In this document: positions 48,055 through 58,825 of the stretch, one piece after another
Numbering within the stretch: the first letter of the stretch is position 1
How the letters are laid out: the number at the start of each line of letters is the position of its first letter
DNA from: Prinia subflava
Lineage: Eukaryota; Chordata; Aves; Passeriformes; Cisticolidae
DNA: 64,000 nucleotides
NCBI RefSeq assembly: GCF_021018805.1
Contig: NC_086283.1
Location: 63,132,182-63,196,181, forward strand
Direction: 5' to 3'
Made by a program: the position numbers and the translations under genes
The notes under the pieces: generated by a model
Told to the model about the DNA's origin: nothing
What the model saw: only the letters and a program-made list of their open reading frames with translations
The model's database searches: none

Positions 48055-51000
48055 CTGTAAAAATCCAAAGGGAAGATGCTCACTTCCAAACAGAGATCCC
48101 ACCCTGCAGCAGATCAGAAAGGCAGCCCCCCTCAATGGGCCCTGTCAACTCAGTCACTCGCGGAACAGCAACACCACCACAAAAACACAGCAGCAAGGCA
48201 AGCAGCTCTGCAGCACAGACACCCTGCACAACACTGAACAGTCTAAACTAAAATCTAAGCATATGGACCAGCAGTCAGAGGAGACAGAGACCAGAAAACT
48301 GTAACTGAGTGAAGTGATTGTTGTCTGCAAACATGAAGGGTAGCAGGAAACACAAAACTTTTCTGTTCTTGGCAATGAACACTCTGTGAAGTTCAACAAA
48401 AGCGATAATCCTTGCAAACATCAAAGGCATCTTGGTTCTGCAATCAATTTTCATCAGCAGCTGCCCTTTCCAGAACAGGAAGAAGATTGCAAGGTGCTTC
48501 CAGCAAAGGCCTGATCTCCACCTTGAAGCAGGACTTTGCCTAAACAATGCCCTTCTGCCTTTCAAGAGCAGCAGCTCATGTTATAACCTACTGTGATGGG
48601 CCTTAGGAATGAGGTCCCTCAGCCTTTAGGACAGGCTAAGTTCTGAAGATGACCTTGGCCATGCCCCACAGGAGCTGGGCCCTGAGAGCTCCTTGAGGCC
48701 TACTCATTCTCCAGGTCACAGCCTCCTGCTCAGCCAGAAACAATCTCTGGTTTGCCCCTTGCCTTTTGTACGGGCAAGCTCAGCCAAAGCCAAGCTGCCC
48801 TCGGAGGCACGAGCAGCACCCCGGTGCCCCCTCACCACCTCAGAGCACAACAACAGGTCCTGCATGCAGGCCTCAGCACCTGACACTCAGCTGAGGAGGA
48901 GCAGCAGGCGGACACCTCATGCTGGCACACGCACACACGAGGCACTGCTCCAGCAGACAGGGATCACACAGGACATACTCAGCGTGGCCAGCCACTCGTC
49001 CTCTGTCCTCTCTTGCAGCTGCTCTCTGCTGCCACAGGAGCTGCTCGTGCTCCAGGTGCACGAGCTGCTCGTGCTTGAGTTTGCAGCTTGGCGACTGGAG
49101 CCTTCTTCAGAGCCTGCAGCTGCAGCTCGCGCAGGTGCCAGGACAGAGGAGGTGGAGCTCTGCGACAAGAAATGAATTTGGGTCACAAATGTGCCTGCCA
49201 GAGATGCCACCCCAATCCCATTCCAGATGCAAGCCCCTAGGAAGAAGCTGCCACCCACATCCAGGGCTCTTCACCACCCGGCTTTTGCTGCCCACTTCTC
49301 CAGCCCAAGGCAGAAAAGGCTGAATCCAAAGGCTGCTTTTCCAAGGCAGAAAAACTGACACCAAAGACACTGCTAACCAAAGCCAGCACTTACTGATGTT
49401 GGCTGCTCAGGCTCTGGGCTGACAGCAGGGGCAGGTTCATTGGCACCTTCCTCCTCCTCAGCCTCTTCCTTGGATGCAGAGGCAGCCAGAGCAGGTGCTG
49501 ACACTGCCCTTATGCTCTGGAGACAGACAGCAGCATGAGGGACAGCAAAGGAGCTGTCATTCACAACCTTATGGACATGAACCTACAGGCTCCACTGCAT
49601 CTCAGCTACTCCTTTAGCTACTGACAGCTGCACCGTGGAGAGGCCACATCCCTCCTGGAGACAGTGTCTCCCCCATATCCTGCAAGGCTGTGAACTGCAT
49701 CTTTGCACTGCTCTCTTCCCTGAGGACAGAGAACCTGCACAGCCACTGGGCACAATGGGCCCCACTTGTACCGCAGGAGCATCCAAAAACATCGTGATGC
49801 TACCTCTTGTCTCTTGCTGAGACAAATTCATGGCCCCTGTCAGAAAATAGTGGGAAACTGCCACCTAAACATCCAAGTTCCACACTGCTTTACCAGGCCT
49901 CAATGGCTAAAGGAAGCGCTGTGGAAGGGCTGGAAAGATTCAAGCCCTCAGCATTTCAGCCACACACAGGAGGTGCTGACCAATTAGAAATTTGCAGGTC
50001 TGCTTTGCTCCAGCCAAAGGGCTATGCACAGCTGCCACTTACTGATGCTGGATGCTCAGGCCCTGCAGCGGCAGCAGGCGCAGCTTGGCGGGCATCTTCC
50101 TCCCCTTTGGCCTCTCCTTCAGGAAGACACGCCGCCAGAGAAGGCTCAGAGGTTGGTTCTGAGCTCTGCAGACAGACCGCAGCGTGAGGGACAGGCAACC
50201 TTCTTTAGACTCAGCTCTCGACCCAGAGGCACTAAGGGAAATGGGATTCTAAGTAGTTCAAACTCCACTAAAATGGGCCAATTAGATGGGACTGCACTCC
50301 CTTGTACAGGAGAAATTACACCACGGCTTAAAGCACCAAGCAACCCCACTTTCATTGCATTGAAAGCTCTGAAATGGAACTGGAGCAAACAGCCAGGGAT
50401 CCTTCTCCTGCTGCCTCTGCTGCTGCTGCAAAGAGCCTGGACTGGACTTTCATTCATCCTACCAGGCTGGCACCGCACTGCAACAGGCCCAGCTCACAGC
50501 TTGCTCCACAGCTGTCAAGCTCCACTAACATCAAAGGCTGCTTTCCCACTCACCCAAGGACTGGATTCTCTCCAGGCACGGGCAATGTGGCCTGCAACAC
50601 ACAAGGGAAAAAAACGGCATGCTGTAAGAAAACTGCCTGTGCTGAGCAAGCCCACCAAAAGGTCAACCCACAGACAGAGCATTCTGCTTTCACTACATCC
50701 CTCCAGCAGCAACCCTTGTGTCATCACACAGCAAGCAAGACAACAGCACAAAATACTGCCTTGTGCCCACCTTTTGTCCTCTTTGGCCCCTCAACCCATA
50801 GAAACTTGACCCATAAAGTCCAAGTGGTTCTCTAATAGTCATTGCTCCTGCCCCACCCCACCCAGCAGGAGCTACAGCTCGTCTCTTGCCCATACTTCAC
50901 TTTTCTGAAGAGATTGCATGCAGCAATTGCCATGAGCTTACTCAAAACTGTTCCCCAGAAAAGCTTCACCCAAGTCCCCCTTAGCTATAGTGGCAGTTCT

Positions 51001-51578
51001 ATTGTGACACAGCACACAAACACAGCTCCTGGGTTTGGGAGCATACAAGAACTCTGTTGAAGTGTCTATCTCAGAGGTCTTTTCCCAGCTGATTCTGGGA
51101 TTTCCTCACAGAGGGAATGGATCTTTCAGCAGACAGGAAATGTCAAGTTCCACAGTCCTGTCCTGGGATGAGGGAATGCAGACAAGAAGATGCTTCTCCT
51201 CAGTCCTGGAGAGCAGCGCACAACTTTTACAAGGACTCCTGACAAGCTCTCCCAGTCTTCCCATCCTGGAAGTTGTCTTGCTTGAGACACCAAACTGAGG
51301 AGATTCCAGACTCCACTGCCACAGGCCATGCCGAGGTGGGAGCGGAACCCCTGCAGGCTTCACTACAAATGCTGCCCATGCTGTGCCGGCTAGAGACACC
51401 CCCTTCTGAGCTGGAACTGTTGACAGCAGCTTTACCCAGCTAAAGGCTTCTCCATGGCATTTTGGTTTCTATATGCTGCACCCAACAAACTTGTCTACTT
51501 ACGGGCCAGGTGGGTGAAAAAGTACCCAGAATAAGCCACGGAAAAAGCTGTGAAAACTGCACCATACACTCTCTCCAT
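42191..51578 (-). CDS. PAK3-like serine/threonine kinase, 13 coding exons, intact
   Basis: Exons in mRNA order: 51578-51503, 50591-50554, 50165-50043, 49516-49394, 49159-48979, 48054-47991, 46745-46697, 45529-45417, 44883-44766, 44110-44011, 43574-43378, 42792-42655 and 42280-42191. All introns are GT-AG and all phases agree. The total is 1410 nt (469 codons plus TAG) with no internal stop. The start codon has good context (GCCATGG). The product is a PAK-type kinase. It has a glycine loop GKGGFGTV (200-207), VAIK lysine K222, helix-C glutamate E238, HRD aspartate D312 with K314 and N317, DFG aspartate D330, APE, and a PAK-like C terminus ([10 protein letters not shown]). No CRIB or autoinhibitory region is present. 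The 5' third is a hydrophobic segment plus Ala/Glu/Ser-rich exons. Songbird genomes were reported to carry an expanded PAK3-like family, and this copy appears capable of activity. Expression is not shown. Confidence 0.88.
49394..49516 (-). CDS. N-terminal exon 4, copy of a duplicated 123-nt exon
   Basis: 41 codons, phase 0-0, Ala/Glu/Pro-rich (for example [17 protein letters not shown]). The length, the AGC start, the ending CATCA|GTAAGT and 24 of the 27 intron bases before the acceptor match exon 3 at 50043-50165, so the two arose by tandem exon duplication. Because the exon is in-frame at both ends it can be skipped or multiplied without breaking the protein. Low complexity suggests a flexible, disordered linker. 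Confidence 0.8.
50043..50165 (-). CDS. N-terminal exon 3, copy of a duplicated 123-nt exon
   Basis: 41 codons, phase 0-0, with the pattern Ser/Glu/Ala then [18 protein letters not shown]. It is paralogous to exon 4. The donor CATCA|GTAAGT and acceptor CTGTCTGCAG|AGC are strong. It cannot splice directly to exon 1 without a stop codon, which supports the small exon 2 between them. Confidence 0.8.
51503..51578 (-). CDS. Start exon with hydrophobic segment, joined to 38-nt exon 2
   Basis: The ATG at 51576-51578 in GCCATGG context opens 25 codons plus one base. Residues about 4-24 are rich in Val, Ala, Phe and Tyr ([18 protein letters not shown]) and could be a membrane anchor, signal or mitochondrial-type leader. 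The following 38-nt exon (50591-50554) supplies basic and aromatic residues ([13 protein letters not shown]) and restores phase 0. An acceptor-like CACAG lies about 40 bases upstream of the ATG, so a 5' UTR intron is possible. Confidence 0.7.
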
Positions 51579-51639
51579 GGCTTGAGCAGCACTGCTCAAT
51601 CTCTACCAGACAAGACCTGTGTGGACAAACAAAACCACT

Positions 51640-51830
51640 CAGAGTCCTGTCAGGGTGCAGCCCGCGGGCAGAGACCTCGTCGATCAGCAGGTTCCGCCTG
51701 CAGTGAGCACGCCAAAGAGCTGCTCTGCACACTGAGGCCTTCTGTGCCTCGGCACGGCAGCTTTGCCTTGACGGCGCTGTGATGCGGCTGCTGACATCAC
51801 AGTGCGGTTTGTGAACTCATGCACAGAGCC
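51640..51830 (-). promoter_or_regulatory. Candidate promoter of the PAK-like gene
   Basis: A locally GC-rich stretch upstream of the start exon contains several CpGs and TGATGTCA on the minus strand (51792-51799), one base from the consensus cAMP response element TGACGTCA. No TATA box is obvious. The start site is not defined by sequence, so this is inference from position and composition. Confidence 0.35.
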
Positions 51831-52558
51831 AGAGCTTCTCTACAGCTAACGCCAGAAAAACAATGCAAAGTTCTCCTCTGCTAAAAAGCAACACCAAAAG
51901 CCCTCCTAGTCTGCAACCTATTGCTCAAGGCATCTAAGAGTAACTCCAAAAACACACCAAGCCTCTATAGCCCACACTGAGAAGGAACCAGGATGTGAGG
52001 AAACCAAAAAGGAAAACAGGATCTTTGGCCACTCATTCTCTTGTGGAAATCTCACAAGGCTTGTTCCAGCTAGGGCTCTAAAACACAGCATCAAAGGAAA
52101 TCACCCCTTCAATGACAGCTGGGGGACAAAACCTCAGGAAGCACTTTCGTAGACCTTCTTCCTCACATGTTCACCACAGAACACGGTGCCACATGGGTCT
52201 ACAAAGGGTAGGATTGATGAAAACATGGAAAGCCAAGCAACACATCCACTGCCTACACGTCATCCTGTTGCTGCACTGCCGTGGTATTTCCAAGGAGCCT
52301 TACCCATCTGAGGTGCATGTCTGGGAGCTTCCCTGGCCACATCCGTGCACCAGAGGGAGCTGCCTGCGTTTGGAAGTAAAGAAAGAAAGAAAAGAAAGCT
52401 GCAAGACACTGTGGGACAACTCAAAAACTGCTGGTTGGAGGAAAGCAATGAGCCCTAATGGGCCCATCCCAGCAAAACTGGAAGTTGTGAGGCAGAGACC
52501 AAATGGATCAGGTGCTGCATGGGCTACAGGATGGCAGCCTTAGGAAAAAAAAAAACCT
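51831..52558. other. Spacer between kinase promoter region and LTR copy B
   Basis: No gene or repeat is recognised. It would form the immediate upstream region of the kinase gene. Confidence 0.4.
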
Positions 52559-53285
52559 CTCAGGGTTCCTGTTCCCTGAGATTCTCCTCAGGGTTGCAGT
52601 TCCCCGAGGTAATAAGGCCTTCGAGCTTCCCTTGCCCAAAAGGTCTCACGTCAGAGCCAGAGAAGACAAGCTGAGTCCTCCAGTGCATGTTTCCAAGGTT
52701 GTTTATTCTTCATTATCTCTCAGTTCTTTCTCAGCTCTGCTGGGTGTCCCTGGCAGGGTACATTATCTTAGTTCTTTCTCAGCTCTGCAAGGCATCTCCA
52801 GCAGAGCAGGACATGGGGCAGACTGGGGCAGATCAGAGGTTCTCGGACCTTGTGTACGGTCCCCTTGACCCGACCACCATCCAAAATGTACTTTTTATTT
52901 ACAAAATTTTACCAATACCTACTACCCATGTTAACATGTCATTTCTACTCTAAACCAATCCTTGTAATACAAACTCAGCAGAAAATGGGGGAAAAGAACA
53001 AGGACAGGACCACTCCCCAATTCCTCCATCTTGCCTCTTCAAACCCATACACTAAAAATCCTAAATTCCACATGTACACTCTGTGATAAACTAATTACTA
53101 CTTATTTTGAATTCTCTCAGCTCGTGATTCTTCATACAACGTGGGCATTCACTCCCATGGACAGGGATCAGAGGCAGTGTCCTCCTGGGCTCTGTGTGAG
53201 GCTGGCTGACCCCCTTGTACAGATCCCAGACCCCCCTGTCCGGTCTCCAAACCCTCCAGCGTGGCCAGAGGGATGTTCTAGACTC
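52559..53285 (-). repeat. LTR-like repeat, copy B (flanks kinase gene 5' side)
   Basis: Nearly collinear with copy A at 40258-41059 with scattered substitutions, and shorter mainly because it has two rather than four starting hairpin units. On the minus strand an AATAAA lies at 52702-52707. In this orientation it lies upstream of the kinase gene and could in principle supply promoter sequence. Similarity to copy A ends at 53285. Confidence 0.75.
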
Positions 53286-53788
53286 TAATAGAAAAGTTTA
53301 TGCTTTTTCCCACAAAGCCATAAATTGTTGAGTCAACATTTTTATGTCTCTGTCTTCTTGCAGATAATTTTCCACATAAATTTATAAAAATGCAGTTCCC
53401 ATTTATGTATTTCAGTGTATGAAAACTTCTTAAAACTAGAGATGAAAAAAATCTGGACTAAAATAATCAAGTACAAATACTGTCAATCTGCATGTAGGCG
53501 TACAAGCACAAGTAACTCCACTTGGAGATCTGATCATCCAACCAAAGGGATAGTTATCATTAAAGCAAATTTGAAGTTTTTAAAACACGAATGGCACATT
53601 TAATTTGTCTTCAGAGTACATTTCATTCATTTATTTCGACCGCCCTTTCCCTTGAGCTCCTTTTGCTGTTGAAAAGCTAAAAAAAATGGAGGCAATTATT
53701 TCTGCTGTGTAGTAATGCAACATCAATGAATTTGATCAACTCTGGTTGATGAATTTAGCAACAATAACTTGGCCATATATCATAGAGG
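53286..53788. other. Intergenic DNA, nothing recognised
   Basis: AT-rich, with short reading frames only. It starts exactly where the similarity between the two LTR-like copies stops. Confidence 0.5.
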
Positions 53789-53799
53789 GTTGAAATGAG

Positions 53800-53867
53800 G
53801 TTAAAAATGTGAAAACAAATATAAAATTAGCTCTGATGAAGTTAACTAGTTCATACTGCATTACATT
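53800..53867 (+). repeat. Inverted-repeat arm, left
   Basis: 68 bp matching the reverse complement of 54341-54408 with a single mismatch. Beyond a 5-bp indel (ATGAG) the match continues for GTTGAA at 53789-53794. Confidence 0.9.
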
Positions 53868-53914
53868 TTGCTAAATGAAATGTAGGAATTGCCTCACCAC
53901 TGTTCAATATTCTG

Positions 53915-54325
53915 TGGGATATTCTGATAGACTGTAGGCACTCAGCCTATGTAGTCTGGAAAAGAGAAGACCAAGAGATCTCATTTATGCATACAAATGT
54001 CTCAAAGGCAGGTGCCAAGAGGATGGTGCCAGACTCTTTTCAGTGGTGTCCAGAGACAGAATGAGGAACAATGCCCATAAACTAAACCACAAGAAGTTCC
54101 ACATTAGCATGAGGAAGAACTTCTTTACATTGAGCATGGCAGAGCACTGGGACAGGTTGGGAAGTCATGGAGTCTCCCTGTCTGGAGACATTCCAAACCC
54201 ACCAGGACAGTTTCCTCTGTAACCTGCTCTAGGTGACCCTGCCTTGGCAGGTGGGTTGGATGGGATGATCTCCAGAGATTTCTTCCAATCTTAACAATCC
54301 TAGCAATCCTGTGATTCCCATGTAT
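53915..54325 (+). mobile_element. CR1 LINE 3' fragment enclosed by the inverted repeat
   Basis: It contains the CR1 3' series in sense orientation: 'caagaggatggtgccagactcttttcagtgg', 'aggaacaatgcccataaac', 'gaggaagaacttctttacat', 'gagcactgggacaggttg', 'gggttggatgggatgatctcc', ending 'gcaatcctgtgattccc'. The 5' edge is indistinct. It lies inside the 68-bp inverted repeats. Confidence 0.85.
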
Positions 54326-54340
54326 CCATAGAATATGCAT

Positions 54341-54408
54341 AATGTAATGCAGTATGAACTAGTTAACTTCATCAGAGCTAATTTTATATTTGTTTTCTCA
54401 TTTTTAAC
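54341..54408 (-). repeat. Inverted-repeat arm, right
   Basis: Reverse complement of the left arm with 67 of 68 matches. It begins about 15 bp after the end of the CR1 fragment. Confidence 0.9.
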
Positions 54409-54414
54409 TTCAAC

Positions 54415-55445
54415 ATATTAAAATGCAGCAATAGTTCTTGTATTCATTTAAAATATAAAAGAAATTAAAGCACTAGTCTAAATAACAGGAAAAAAATGCC
54501 CCCATAAAACATAATTTGGTTATTTCAATATAGAAGGTACATAAAATGTTCTTAAGAGGAACAAGCTAATGTTCCTTTCATAGTTAGCTCTACCACTGAA
54601 AACAAAGAACATGTTTAATAACCCAGATTTCAGTTCCCATGTAACTGCAAAGTCTCCTTTACTTCCAAAAATATTTAGCTTTTTTGGAGCTAATCCAGAA
54701 GCCATGGAAACCACTGACTTCAGTAAGTTTTGACTCTTTCATTCTGTTTTGACCTCTTTTCTGGTCTCAGTTCTGCAGCTGTTGCTGTGTGGATAACTGA
54801 AGTTATCTGCTATGTGAAGCACCAGTGAATACAGTGGGCCACAGAATTAGTTTATGTTAAACATGTCTTTTAACAGAGTATTTCCAAAGGATGATTGAAT
54901 GACTAGGAGTATCATCCTGCTTGCTCACTAAGTGAAATCACAGACAACAGGACTATATGGCTTGTTTTGGAGGGAAATGTACCACAGGGCTTTGCTCTTA
55001 TTTTAGTGCTACATATAAACACGTGGGAATCAGCAGGTAGAGTTAGGACAAAGATTTGATTTTCAGGAAGCTTAAAATTAGCACTGGGCTGGCAACATTT
55101 TTAAATAACTAGCATGTAATATGGCAGTTGTGATTTATGTACAGAATACTTTATGTCCCAAGGCATACATTGTAACAACAACAATAGTTTTCACAGGATT
55201 TTGGGGTTTTTTACCATTTTATAATAGAAATACAAAATTCTGCAGAAAATTCCCTGTAATTTAGAGTGGTAATTCATTAAAATATTAGTAATAGGAAAAA
55301 GGCCAAATGTGATTTGAATCTGGAGATCAGATAATTGGACCGTATTTATATTTAGGTCTGTGCTTAATTTTATAACAATTTAGAGTAAAAATAAGAAAAA
55401 GAGGATTCATATGCCAGTTAGATTGAAAGCTTTATGATACAACAG
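54415..55445. other. AT-rich intergenic DNA
   Basis: No gene, RNA or repeat is recognised. Confidence 0.5.
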
Positions 55446-55459
55446 AATAGTATAACGAT

Positions 55460-55706
55460 TGAAAGAGGGAAGACACAAGGAAGAAATGTTTTACTGTGAG
55501 GGTGGTGAGACAGTGGAACAAGCTGTCCAGAGAAGTTGCAGATGGCCCAAATCTGGCAGTATTCACAGACAGGTTGGATAATGCCTTGGGCAGCCTGTTC
55601 TAGTGAGAGAAATCCCTGCCCATGGCAGGGAGGTTGGGACTAGATGGTCTGTAAGGTCCCTTCTAATCTCTTAGCTTTCTATGATTCTGTGATTCTATGT
55701 GACTGC
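55460..55706 (+). mobile_element. CR1 LINE 3' fragment
   Basis: Sense-strand CR1 end: 'gtggaacaagctgtccagag', 'attcacagacaggttggat', 'aaggtcccttctaatctc', ending in 'tatgattctgtgattctatg', the 8-bp-type CR1 tail repeat. Confidence 0.9.
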
Positions 55707-58457
55707 CTAGTTTGTCAAAAAGATTCTTGTACTTCTAATTAGTGCTAATAGGAACTGTTTTAAATTATTTTAGATTACAGAAATTATTCTTATAAAGAAA
55801 ATAATCCATCATTGATCATTTAAGCATGTCATTTAGCATAATAGTGCCTGTCAACGGCAAAGACATGCTCATCTATTAGCGCATTGTGCCTTTGAAGCAC
55901 CATGTGCTCTGTCATGTGTTGTACAACGTCTTGTTGTTGTTGTTGTTGTTGTATATTCTTGCAGTTTTGTTGTCTTTGTCATTTTGTCTGAGAGCTGGAT
56001 TTAATTCCCACTGACATAAATGGAAGGACATTTGCTGACTTCTGAAGGAATTGATTAGCAAACAATCCCATTGGGCTTCCTCTGCCAGCTTACTCTTTTG
56101 ACCTCCTAAGCCACAGGTCAATGCCCCACATCTGCATTTTTAATAACCGTATTTTTCTTTCTAAATTTTTCTTCCGTCCTATAATTCCATTTTTAATGTG
56201 AAAACCAAACTAAATAGCTTGACTACTTAGCTATCATGGTCTAAAAATAATGTTTTTATTTACTCTACTCACCAAATTCATTATTCTTTTCAAAGGAAAT
56301 AATCTCAAGATTTCAAATGCTTTATATTAACAAATTATTCCTGACCCCATTGTTTAAAAAATGTCTTCTGTGAATGTATTTTATTTTTCATTCAGATACT
56401 ACAATTTATATTTTTCTTAGCTTTTATTTTACTTTTCCTTTCTTTGTTTTACTTTCCCAAGCTGTATTTGTTTTCCTTGCTTTTGAAAGAATCAGCTTTT
56501 ATATTATTTTTAATAAGGCAGGGGTGGATATTAGATCTTCCTTCCTATGGTTCCAACGTACCAGTAAGACATAAGCTGATGAGTAATGATAAAGTATTAT
56601 GTTGTTGCAAAATGTGGACTATGTCAAAGTTGTCTTAGAATGGGATGTTTCTTACACACTTTAAGCTGGCTAACTAAGAGATCCCTAATCTGAAAAAAAG
56701 GATATCTCATCAGGGGAAAAAACCTTAGTCAAATACATCCCAAAAGTAATAAATGCAGTAAATATCAGTGTTGTTCTGTGTCTGTGTATACATTGTTAAC
56801 TTGGTAAAAGACTTAAGGGCCATGTATCCCTTAGCTGAACTATCTTCATTATACCAAAAATACCAAAAATCATATCTGCAGGTAAAAAATGCACCTGTAC
56901 AGATAAGGATCTTTCCCTTGGGCATGAGTATAAGTCAGCTTTTACAAAAGTTATGTGGAAACTACTAAACAACCATAAAAGAAGGACTGTACTTGGAAAG
57001 TTACTAACCCTCTGAATATAAATAATGGTGTAGAAAGTCCTGTTGGCATGTTTGAGTCGTGGAAAATCACAGAGCACTAGGCCTGAGCAAATCTGAAATA
57101 AATAATCTATGTCCCCCTAGAGTGTGTAACTATTGACTAGTTGCATGCTGGATAATGAATCCAATATTGCAGAAAACATTGCCAACAAAAGATGAAGTGC
57201 CCCAAAATCTCTTCCCTTTTCCATATTAGTCAAAGTAATTGGCAAGATAATTTTTAAACATACTGCACCATTAGCACTTATTTATTTCACTGATTCTGTA
57301 TTGCAGAGGAATGATCCACCAGTTGTACCTGCTTTGCACACCCTTTCTGAATGGCAAACAACCACTGCTGGTGGTGGGTCTGCCCCAGGAGAGGCTGTTC
57401 ACTATCTCTTGCTCTCTGGGTTTGCTGTGTCAGAGAAGTATTGCTGGACCCCAAGCAGCCTCTTTTCATGGTGCTCCATGACAGAAGAGAACCCACGAAT
57501 GACCTTGAGCTTCCTTCTCTTTGGAAATAGAGAGCACTGTCCCATGCTACAGCAAGTTTCTGATAATCCATTCCTATTTTCTTGTACATCTCCGAGTCCT
57601 AGGTATTAAGCAATAGCACAGACTCAAAATCCAAGGTTTTCCAGGGGAAATTGCTGAGGGAAGGTGAGTTGATTCCTATTAAGTGGAAGAAATATGAGGC
57701 TTGAGTTATAAATGGTCCCAAGAATTATTAATCTTGTTGGCATTTTAGGAGAGAAGAGCAGCTGTTCCCCTTGTGAAATTAATTTTAGGTCTTTTGTGCT
57801 GATTTTTAGAGTCAGTTTCAGATTCCCACAGTCTTAGATGTAAAACCTCTGGTGCTGCATGTATTCATGAATTCATGAACTGCATGATGAACATACTTTC
57901 TTCATGACTTCTCGCCAGTTGCTAGATATTGAGAAGCTTGGAGTATGCAAAAATACAGGAGCACAGTTTTGCCCTGTTGCTGTGCTGTACTGAAAAGCCT
58001 CTCAAGGCAGGGCCCAGCCCATCAGTGGAGTCCATTCCCATTTGCACCACCATCTGAACTGCCGCCTCCCACAGCCTCTTGTGCTTTGGTGACAGACAGC
58101 GCTAGTCACAAACGGCAGTGCTGCAGCAAAGCCGCTTACCTCCCTGCAGCACTGGTGCCCCGAGCCCTGACAATGCGTTGCACGCTCCCACTGTATGGGA
58201 AAGACCATGCTTCCCTACAGGCAATGGGTAAAGGCAGAATTTGTGTTCAGCCTTGTCATTGGAGGAGTCTGTAGGGAACTGGGAAGAGCACCAGAGGCAC
58301 CTGAACCAGGCCTGACCCCGACAGCTCAGTTTCATCTCTTGGAACCATGTCTCAGAGTTCATTATACCCTTCTGAAAGCCTGAAATAAGATCATCAACAA
58401 ACAGAAATATTTAAAATCAAACAAAAAGCTGATATTTTTATTAAAAGGATGACAAAG
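55707..58457. other. Intergenic DNA with a short TTG microsatellite
   Basis: A TTG run lies at 55931-55951. GC-richer patches at about 57300-57610 and 58000-58370 have short open frames but match no family or exon pattern I recognise. Confidence 0.5.
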
Positions 58458-58825
58458 TCCTTCCTTCCTTCCTTCCTTCCTTCCCTTCCCTTCCCTTCCC
58501 TTCCCTTCCCTTCCCTTCCCTTCCCTTCCCTTCCCTTCCCTTCCCTTCCCTTCCCTTCCCTTCCCTTCCCTTCCCTTCCCTTCCCTTCCCTTCCCTTCCC
58601 TTCCCTTCCCTTCCCTTCCCTTCCCTTCCCTTCCCTTCCCTTCCCTTCCCTTCCCTTCCCTTCCCTTCCCTTCCCTTCCCTTCCCTTCCCTTCCCTTCCC
58701 TTCCCTTCCCTTCCCTTCCCTTCCCTTCCCTTCCCTTCCCTTCCCTTCCCTTCCCTTCCCTTCCCTTCCCTTCCCTTCCTTTCCTTCCTTTCCTTCCTTT
58801 CCTCCCTTCCTCCCTTCCTCCCTTT
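58458..58825. repeat. CCCTT pentanucleotide satellite
   Basis: It begins as a CTTC tetranucleotide run (about 58458-58481), then forms a nearly perfect CCCTT array of roughly 58 copies to about 58775, and ends in degenerate TTCCTTTCC and CCTCCCTTC variants. It creates Pro/Ser/Phe-type and Gly/Arg/Glu/Lys-type open frames on the two strands that are not genes. Confidence 0.97.

Noticed and set aside
50043..51578. Direct splice from kinase exon 1 to the 50165 exon
   Set aside because: The phase-1 junction would hit a stop within seven codons. The 38-nt exon at 50554-50591 with good splice sites restores the frame.
40258..53285. Retrovirus that captured the kinase gene
   Set aside because: The kinase keeps 12 spliceable introns, and neither repeat is next to a primer-binding site, polypurine tract or viral gene. 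Duplication of flanked genomic DNA fits better.
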